A DNA stretch of 64,000 bases from Actinernus sp. WN-2022. Taxonomy: Eukaryota; Cnidaria; Anthozoa; Actiniaria; Actinernidae. Where the stretch lies: contig JAOWCC010000019.1 of assembly GCA_030867875.1 (NCBI GenBank), forward strand, positions 82,798,861 to 82,862,860, written 5' to 3'. Below are positions 50,701 through 61,300 of this stretch, in pieces. The position numbers and the translations under genes are program-made. The notes beneath the pieces were generated by a model that searched no databases, was not told the DNA's origin, and saw nothing but the letters and a program-made list of their open reading frames with translations. Numbering within the stretch: the first letter of the stretch is position 1; the number at the start of each line of letters is the position of its first letter.

Positions 50701-53700
50701 TCTCCGTCTGGTTCACGACTTCAACAGCGCCGTTGTTTGTATACTTAGCAGAGTCCGAGAAGTTAAAGCTTTTTTAATGGCAGCGTAGCGTGCAGAGTTT
50801 GAAGAAGTTTGTTTTAGTGTGACAAACAATGGCGCCGTTGAAGTCGTGAACCAGACGAAGAATAAAACGTTTAATACATGTATGTGTATTTTTGAGCGAG
50901 TCCGAGAATTTTATCTTAAAGGGGAACTGAACCCTAAAATCAACCTAATGTCTATACAAACATATAATTATTCGAAATAAATAGGTTTTGCTATTTTATT
51001 TTTCTGTGTTGTGCGTCTAGGAAGAGAAAATCCAAAAACCTTACTCACAGCCTCCACTATGTACAGACGGCTCAAGTCTTGTAATTTGTGACATACATGT
51101 AGTTTATGGGGAATACATGTAAATAAGTTTTGCTATGCTGTCCCCGACATTGAATAGCAGGACTAGCAGACTTCTAATTGTGGACCATTATGTTTTCTTT
51201 GTGCTTGAGGTGTGATTGTTTTTCCTTGGTATGTGTGTCGTACGTTATGGGGATATTTGCACTGAATTGAGCCACCACAAAATATAGATTTTTCAGCGGA
51301 AAATCAAACTTGGAGACTAATTTTCTCCTCATAGACGAGCAACACAGAAAAATCAAATAGCAAAACTTATTTCTTTCGAATACATCTTTGTAAAGACGTT
51401 GGGCTGATTTTAGGGTTCAGTTCCCCTTTGAGGGTTTTTAAACGGTGTCTGCTGAGTTTCAAGATGCTTCTTTTTGAGTAATCAACAGAGGCGCTACTTT
51501 TTTGTTGTTCTACTTCTCCAGAAGGGAAATATCACTTGTGAAATATCACTTCACCAAAAGTGAAATTTCACATTCCAAAAAAAAATCATTTTGGCTCTGA
51601 GCCGTGGCAAGCACCTCGGTTGATGACCTCAATTTGCAAACCATGGCATTTTCAAAAACGCTGCAGTCATTTGTGCGAAGACCTTGGCACAAAACCACAG
51701 AGCCGCGTCCAATGACCTAGGTTTTTCTTGGTCGGATGTCCCTATAATTCCTGCCGGGGCTGTATATATAACTGAAAGTTGAGCCATATCCCAGAGGAAT
51801 CAAATAGAGTTAATTAGTTGTGCAAACAAAATAATTATTTGTTATATTCGAGACTAAAATTAATGTAATTTAGGCATGGTTAAAGATCCAGTGACTACTG
51901 GGGGACCTGGGGTTGGTTTCATCTGGGACTGTGCTTTTGTGTTATTGCTCGTGGTTTGGAGTTCCGCTTGTCAGTTGCAAGTTGCTCCCTCCCTTGTCCA
52001 TTTTTGTGTGACCCAGTGCGCTGGGATGTCTGGTTGTTACATGTACCTGGCAGCCAAGCTCTCAAGCACTGTTTGCAGCCTTGGGCACTGAACTTCCAAC
52101 TTAACATGTAAATGTACATGTAGTCATTGTTCCCTTTTTGAATTAGCTGGTTATTTAACCAGTAGATTTCAAGAATGAGCCTCAATTGTGTTTATTATAA
52201 CAGGAATTTCATTATAACCAGGTTTGTTATAACTGAGGTTGCTAAATATATCCAGGATCTAATCCATACGAACTAGTGTAATTTTTGTCTGGCTCAAAAA
52301 ATACATGTATGTTTGTTATTCGGGAACTTCGTTATAATATATACAATCATTATTATGTATCCAGGTTTGTTATAATGGTTCCACTGTACAATGTAATACT
52401 ACATGTATGTACATTTCTCTGATCAGAGTTGCTTGACTATCAGATGGCTCAAGTCTTGTAAGTTGTGATGTCCCACACTGAATTCTCTTAATCAGGATCT
52501 CTGATGGGGAAGGGGGGTAAAGTGTTAATGCACCATTGGCCTCAAGTTTATCAGACTCGTACGTCAGACTGTCACAAGTTAAGGTTGCTTAATTTACTTT
52601 ATTCCAAAACAAAATAACGTAAAACATGATTTCCAATTACAAGAAGTTTATTTTTAATTTGTTGTGCAGGCCTTGATGCAGGAAATCAATTATGCTGTTC
52701 ATCTTGGTCTGCCTTCGGTACTCTTACAGCTAAAGAGCTACAATCTGGTGAACTGTGCTCATTATATCAATGATGTTATCATCAACACACATATCCAACA
52801 GGCAAGTTGAACTTATTGATCATGTTATACATACATGTATAACTTTATAGTAATAATTACTAACTAAAGTTATAATTCCTTTGACCAGAATCTGCATGGA
52901 AACATTTTTGAAGCTGTTCAATAAAGTTGCAGTTCATGTACATGTTTGAATCAGTTCTAAAACACTTCTTTATTGATGTACTGTACATACTACAAGCAGT
53001 AGTGTTTGAGACCTGATTAAAACATGTACATGTACTGCAACTTTATTGAACAGCTTTAAAAATGTTTCCACACAGATTCTGGTCAAAGGAATGCAGGCTG
53101 CATTACAATGAGCCAAATAGATAGATAGATAGATACTTTATTATGCACAGAATTCAAAAAAGCTAAACACTTATTTACATTGAAGCTGTGCGTCTAAGAT
53201 ATAATACAAATACAAACATAACAATAAATACAGACAAGCAATCATATCTAAGATAAAAACTAACCTAACTACTAATAAGTAACTATATATAATAATAATA
53301 ATAATAATAATGTTAAACTACTGATAAAATAATAACAATAAACTATAATGATAAACTATAATGATCTGACAGACGAGTCCAACCAGTAATTGGCGCTGAA
53401 GGTTCTGATAGAATGAGAGCTCTTAATGGTTGAACTGAGACTGTTATAAAACTTAGCTGCTGAATAGGCAAAGGATCTATAACCAGATTTAGAGGATATT
53501 TTAACCATATGGAGATTAGACCTATTTCGAGTATTGTAATTATGAACATCAGAATTACGAGAAAACAAATTCCTAAGATAAGGTGGACAAAGTCCATTCA
53601 AACATTTAAAGACAGTAAGGCATTTATGAAAGTGCCATCGATCAAGTAAGGGGACCCAACCAAGCTCTCTGAATAACTGCTCTGTGCGTTCTTCTCGGAT

Positions 53701-55272
53701 TTTCCTCCGGAGTATGATACGCGCTCCTCTCTTCTGTAACCTCAGAAGTCTATCAAGGTTAATTTTATCCGCATTAGACCAGATTACATCACAGTATTCA
53801 TACAGCGGCTGAATAAGAGTTCCATGCAGAAGCTTACAAGTGTCGACATTAAGATATTTCCGGATCCTCCCAAGGAGGTTAAGTCTACGAGATACTTTAG
53901 AAGCAATGACATCAATATGGTCATGCCAGTTCATTGTAGCATCGAAAGACAAACCTAGATACTTAACAGTCTCTGGTAGTTCTAATAGTGTTCCTGATAG
54001 TGACAAAGAAGGCTTCTGTGATCTTGCTAAACGTTGATTAGAACCAAATAACATAACTTTAGTTTTAGTACAATTTACAATTAATTCGTTATCAGTAAAC
54101 CATCTACTAAGAGCACTAAGTTCATCCTGAAGTACAGATTGTATAATCTGAACATCCTTATCGGCAAAAAAGAGAGCAGTATCATCGGCATATATTACTA
54201 CCTTACAATGGTGAACATTATGTGGTAGATCATTGATGAAAATAATAAATAGTAATGGCCCCAAGACCGAGCCTTGAGGTACTCCTAGTGTTATTTCTAT
54301 AGTATCAGATAGAGTTCCATTAATAATGACAGACTGAGTTCTATTAGAGAGATAGTTATTGAACCAGTCCAAGGCGTGTCCTTTAACACCAATGTTGGCA
54401 AGTTTGACCGTAAGAGTGGAGTGGTTAATCATGTCAAAGGCCTTGCTAAGGTCTAAGAATACTGTTCCGATGAGGTTTCCGTTATCGATGTTCTTCAGAA
54501 TATAGTCTGAGACGTCTAGGAGGGCAGTACAGGTGGAATGGCCAGGCCTAAAGCCAGATTGGTATGGTGATAACAGCTTGTTGGTAGACAGATGGTCATA
54601 GAGCTGCTTATGAATGGCACGTTCAAAGATCTTCATAACGACTGGGAGAACTGAAATCGGTCTAAAGTTATTAGGATCTGAAAGTGATCCGGACTTATGG
54701 AGAGGAGTAATAGTAGCTGATTTCCATGCCTTGGGTATTTCACTGTGCTGCAATGATAAGTTGTAGATGTGGGTAAGTGGGGCAGCTAGAACACTGGCAC
54801 CGGCTTTAAGTATGCGTGATTAAGTCTTAATAGTTTGTAAATTCTTTATACATGTATGAAGAATTTTAGTGAGGATAAAACCTTTATTAAGGATTTAAAT
54901 TATAATGTAGGAAGAATTTGAGTTGAAAACTTTAAGATGCATGCACATGACTGATTAGACTTTCCCAAAGTCCTCCAACGCTGAATGAGCGACTTTTTAT
55001 CCTTGTTTTGCGCCAAAATTACAGACTGATTTTTGAGTTGGTGAATAAATTAAAAGAGTAGCCAAGCACACCTGTTAATCATTAATTGGCAAGTCTTTGT
55101 AGATTTGCATGAAGACTACCAAAGCATGCCAATCTCTGTCTAGCTGCCATGTCTGGCCCGGCCTCCAAGAAACCTGATACATCATCTCAACCTTTTTTTT
55201 TGTTGCACGAAACACAAATTGAATCATTGCCTCCTGGTTAGCTCAGTGGTTAAGCTCCGGTCTGACAAGCGG

Positions 55273-55311
<39 letters not shown>

Positions 55312-58300
55312 GGTACTGCCTAAAGGTGAAAATATTTCATTCTCAAACTGCAAATGGTTAGATCTTCATGTCTTCTCGGATAAGGACGTAAAAACGTAGG
55401 TCCCACGTTGTCCTCATTAGTTTATCAGTCTCACCAGACTGTCACGAGTTACCAACCTTAAATAAAGTCAATCACTCGCGACAAACCCAAGATAAAAAAC
55501 ATGCTTTGCTTGCCTGAAAACAAATTTGTAGTCGATTTGTGGCAAATCTTAGTGATTGATAATTATTATTTTCGGCCAGGCTGTGTCAAGTCCGATCGGT
55601 AGCCTAAGAGAATTGAGTTGTATCCAGGTTAGCTACAGGGAAAGCATGACACATTCAAGTATTTTGGAAAAAATAGTGTTTTCAAAAGGCAAAGCGGCTG
55701 AAATTCAGTTGTCCATGTATTCACTCCATTTTGCAATCATGCTAAGAAGTGAAGGTGTGAGAACTTAATTACTTAAACAATGTTCCTTTGTAAAGTGAAC
55801 TAGCATGAAGCAATTTTTTTATTAGAAAGGGATAATGTATTGAAATTTGAAGGGGAAAATGCAGCAATGAAAGAGTTTAGCCAGAATGAGCACATCATGC
55901 AGGCAAATTAAAATTAACAAAACATTTACAGACTGCATGACCTTTAAGAATATAGACCAACCATCATGCTTTGCATGCTATGGGAGTTGCTAATTCTGTT
56001 TTGTACGAGTTGTCTTTCAATCTTTTGAAAATCGTTGCAGTCCTGTTGTTTTGTGTAATAGTTTGTGTGAATTTATGTAGTTTCAATTTGAATCTGTTTT
56101 ATAAAGTTTCTTTTGTAGTTTTCATGTTTAGTTTGATAGAACTTTCACAAAACAGAAATAAACAAAAGGCTGCTAAGGATCACGGTTGCACCATATTATT
56201 CCATGGAAGACTTGAGAAACACAATTATGACCACAGACATTGAAAACTAAAAGTGCTGACGCAAAGCAAAATTATTGTTACTTAATAGGTTGTTTTCATT
56301 CCGAGCTCTTCAAATTAAATTTCGGCCAGTGCTAGCATGTCAGAGGCAACATTACAAGCAACATTAAATTAACTTGTAGTCAACCTTTGGTGTTTGTATG
56401 CTTTTCACTAAAAATAATCAAAACAGAGAAAGAGGCCATAGCTAAGAGATTTGTATAGCACTGCAATGAGGAAATAGTCAATGAAAAGTTTTGTATTGAA
56501 ATGATAATTAATTATTGTGAGGAAAAAGGCTTTAATAATATTATTTAGAGTCTTGGATAATACATTATTTACATTAGCTGTATACACCATGGAACTGTAA
56601 GTACATTTGAAAAAGCTGTCTTTAATATAAAGCAGATAAGTACATGTACATGTATGTTTTGTGGCCATTCGATCTTCAATGTTATGCTAAGCTTTGCCTC
56701 TGGTAACATTGAAGGTGTCAGTGCTTCAATACACTGTACATACTTTTCCTTCAGTGCCAGTAAATCAATAAATATTATAATTATTATTATTAGCTCACTG
56801 TCTTTCAACTGTAGTCTGTGATTATAATTTTTTTAGCTATGGATTCAAGTCCCTCTCAGATGTCCTGAAGATACTTTTGACAAGAATCTGTTTGAGGGAG
56901 AAGTTCAAGAGGTTAGTGATAATGGTACAGTTGTATTGGTCAGGAACATAAATAATTGTCAGACAGTGGTATAAGATAAATCACACAAACCACAAGGCAG
57001 AACTTTAAAAGATGCATACAGCCCCGCCGGAAATTATAGGGACATTTACCGCGTCCATACAATGTACCTCGTGCAATGACCGCGGTTTTTCCTCGGTAAA
57101 CCTCGGTCATTTTTGCGGCCGCCGCGGTCGTTTTGAAAACGCCGCAGTCATTCTTGGATGCGGCGCTAACCGAGGTCGTAACCGAGGTTTGGGATACAGT
57201 GTACATGTGTCAACTTGAACAAGTGAGATTGTGGCGAACTAGTCAGTGCCGTGAAGTGCTTTATTTGAAAGTTAAACACACAAACAAAAAACGACAGTAC
57301 ATCGAACTGTTAGCTTTATGGGAATAAACTGTGACGAACTAACCCTAACCCGTCAATTGTGAACTGTCAGCCAGACGCGTGTCTCATTTCTGACACAAAT
57401 ACCGCGGGGCGCAATTCATTTACATTTACGCGAACTGACTGGTGTTCCGATGCATTGAAGCTCTTTTAATTCAGAAGGAATTGCAATTTCCCAGTAGAAG
57501 TTTTCTGATAAGAGTAAAGACGTTTTTGCACGTTTTCAATATGACAAACGTTGCTTCAAAACTCTGTTGATGTTCTGTAAGTTTTCTGACACATTCATGC
57601 CTGACTGACACATTCACGCCTGACTGATAGGCCTTTTGCAATAGACAGTCACGTGACTTGTTGGCCCATAGTAACGCCATACTGGGTTGCAAGCTAACCA
57701 GCTCTCCCTTGACAACCAACAGAGATTGACTGAGCCGTGGTATCATAGCTGGACTTCGAAGCGTTTTTTCGTCTTACTTACTAAATTCATCTCGAAATAA
57801 GTCTTATACAGAACAAAAGTAAAGGTTGTTCTTTACTTTTGATCCGGTATTTTGTCAAATATGCGGCCCAAAATAGAGTTTGGACGCTCAAACGAACTCA
57901 CCTCGAATCTCAGGCATGGCAAACATGGCGGCCGCTAAACACAACTTAGTGAACTCTTTCGATTGCTTGTTTTAATGCTAGTGAATAATCGGTCAAACAC
58001 AATAAGCTTTTGCTCAGGACTCAAAAGAATATTGGCGAGCAATTATAGAATACCCCGCAACTTGGATCATTAATAATTCATTTTCTCAAATTTTCATACA
58101 AACCTTCTAAAAACCCAACCCTGAAATTTAAAAAAAACCTAACCATTTTCGACTCCAAATCATTCATAGAACGACCCTACATACACCTGCACTATAATGG
58201 AGAATTTAGCATAGTTTAGCACAGTTTTCAAGTGATCTTTCGAAGTTGCGGGGTATTCTATAATCTAACCAATATGGGGATAAATACTGTTTACTCTAGG

Positions 58301-61300
58301 CGCTCGTTCATGTACTTAAATAAAATCCTGTGTTTAACTTTAATTAAGGCTATATTTAAGCTACGAAAATATTCATAAATGTTGTATTATTTAAAATTAA
58401 ATGTTCGTTTCCTTTGCCTTAACTTAGAAAAGGACAGGCTATGGCTAGCTACATGTACTTGAGGAGATGCAGAAATTATCTTAGAATATTATTTTAGTTT
58501 GATACTGAATCTGTGGGTGTTATGCGGGTATCAGCGGCCATCCCGAGGGGGCGGCCCCCGGGCAACCCACGGGCAACCCAGGGGCTTAGCAGGGGATTGT
58601 AGCAAAAACATGCCCCACACGCGGGGCATTAGAGCGCTTTTGCGTTTTCGTTAAAATACCCCGGGGATATACCCACGGGGTTTGCACGTAATCTGCTGTC
58701 TCAACGTTCAGCTGTTTTCGCCACAGGACTCGCTCGATCAACGTTCTTCGATTTCTTTGTCCTTGAGGTAAGTCATATCATTATCATTCAAATTAAGAGA
58801 TTAAATTAAGCCATCCACTGTCGGAAGACAGAACAAAGAAATAAAGGATAATATTTGTATAAAACTATTAAGATTTTTGACACTTCTAAAACGTTTAGCT
58901 TCTAATACTTCTAATATGTTGCCCAGGTTGCCCCAGGGGTGGGGGTTTTTGTCACAATTTTCTGCCCCACCCGAGGGGTTTTAGCATGTATTTGTCATGG
59001 CTGCTGTGACAAATGCCCCCGGGGGCCGCCCCCTCGGGATGGCTGCTGATACCCGCATTACATGTCCAGTTTTGAAGCAAAGAAAAATATCAGGACTTTG
59101 ATAAGTTTTATATATCCCTACTTAGTCATTGGAGAGAATGTTATATATTTTGTTTCTTATTTTGCTATTAGCCAGTAACAGGCATACATTATTAACCACT
59201 CGCTATAAAATTTTAATAATATTAAAGGAACACTGTCAATTAACCCAAAAATGATAAACATTCTCATGACTAAAGACAAAAATATTACCCTGCAAGCAGA
59301 GGTTTCTCATCTCTCTGCCAGGCATGAGAGTATGCAGTGTACTAGCCGAGAAAATTTGAGACAATTTTGATAAAGGATGGCAAAGATTTGAGTGGATGAA
59401 AAATACTGCTTTTAAGAGAAATTTAGAGCAACTTGAAATATGTTCACTGTAACCAAAATCAAGTTTATAGAGGCCCGGTTATTAGGGGGAGGTGGGGTGC
59501 TGTTATCCCTTATCCCTATATTTTTCAGGATAGTTAATCACTTATCCCTGAGATGCAGATGGCTGTTATCGATTATCCCGATGGACTTTGGTTATCCCTT
59601 ATCCCTACTGTTTTCTGGTTTGTTATCCCTTATCCCAGTCATTATTTTGCTAGTTATCCCTTATGCCCAATACCCCTAACCAGGCCTCTTCATAGAATTA
59701 GCTTTTGTAATCCACTTTATAGTCATCCTTTATTGAAAAAATTTGAAAACCATATCCGGGCATTCACATAGTATTACTCTTCGAATTCAGGGTGTTATCA
59801 GTTTGTAGTTTTGTTTTAAAGAAACTTGAAGATTCAATTCCAATGACAGTGCCCCTTTGACATCCATTAGACCATGTAAAAGTATATATTAGATTAATAA
59901 ACACTATCAGATATATTCCTTAATTTTTTGGTTTTATATGCCTTGCTTCTTCCTGGGGGTACTCCCACATATGGACTATACGGGGATGATCCACTGGACA
60001 GGGTATGGTTTTTCGAGTTTCTGGTCTTAGACAGGGTATCCATTTTCACATTAACAGATCTTGAACAGGGTATGGTATTTATCACTTTTGACATGACATT
60101 TATCTGATGTAAACATCATACTCATTTCCAGATATCGATTTGTAATCAGTTTATCCCTGACCTCTAAATAAAACAGTCGACTTTATAGACACTTCTTGTG
60201 GATTCTTGTTGTATTTTCGTCTTATAGAAGGGTATAAAATTTTAACACTTTGTCTTGAACAAGGTATGGAAATTTGAGGTTTTTTGTCTTAAACAGGGTA
60301 AGGGTTTCAGAGCCCCAGCGGCACACCATTACCCAATCTGACTGTATGAAGTATAATGATTGATATCCAGATTTACGATGCCTAATTTGCACTTAAAGAA
60401 AAACACCAAGTCTAAGTATTCCAACCAGTTAAGCTTAATTAATTTAACAATTAGATTAAATAAAATAAATTAAATTCTTAAGTTCTTTATCATTTTCTAG
60501 CATGTCACTTTTTGAAACATTAGAGTTGATGTGTTTGCTGCAGGAAGCTTACAATATGTTTAATAAGTTCTCAATATTTCATGTCACCACACCAAACATA
60601 GGAAAAATATAGTTGAGAAAAACTGACTCCCTCTTTATAAATATTAAAGAAAAAGAGCTAGCCAGAAAACATACCGATTTACAGGTGCCAGAGCACTAAC
60701 TGATTGCTATATGGTTAATTATAGACACATGATAACACAAGACCAGTTCTTCAAAGTTAAATATTTTATTTATTTTTCATTTTTTCTTCTAGAACTTTCA
60801 CAGTGCAAATACAGAGCTTGGCCTTCCTGTATGTGGTCATATCGACCATTGCATTTTAATACTGACACTGTCACCATTCGTCAATGTTTCGTGTACTCTC
60901 CAAAGTTATAAACCTGAGAAATTAACGCCGTAATTACTGGTTTATATAACATATAGTATAAAAGAAAGAAGGAATCTGCTCAACTATTACAATACTATTC
61001 GTTTAATTATGACTACTTTACCTTGTTTAGCGGCCGCCATGTTTACCATGCCTGAGATTCGAGGTGAGTTTGTTTGAGCGTCCAAACTCTATTTTGCGCC
61101 GCATATTTGACAAAATACCGGATCAAAAGTAAAGAACAACCTTTACTTTTGTTCTGTATAAGACTTATTTCGAGATGAATTTAGTAAGTAAGACGAAAAA
61201 ACGCTTCGAAGTCCAGCTATGATACCACGGCTCAGTCAATCTCTGTTGGTTGTCAAGGGAGAGCTGGTTAGCTTGCAACCCAGTATGGCGTTACTATGGG

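Larger units (their letters stand above)
29765..51762. mobile_element. Outermost DNA transposon (TA-flanked), split by nested elements
   Basis: The left end CAGCCCCACCGGAAATTATA and the right end (complement at 51735-51762) are inverted, with TA on both sides (29763-29764 and 51763-51764). The ends match the element at 57019-62524. Arms: 29765-32174 (including GGCCGCCACGGTCG and two copies of a GTCAGCGCCGTGGAGTGC segment) and 50535-51762. Removing the inner element leaves about 3.6 kb. No transposase of its own is visible. The TA target and CAG/CTG ends are of Tc1/mariner type, by inference. Confidence 0.75.
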
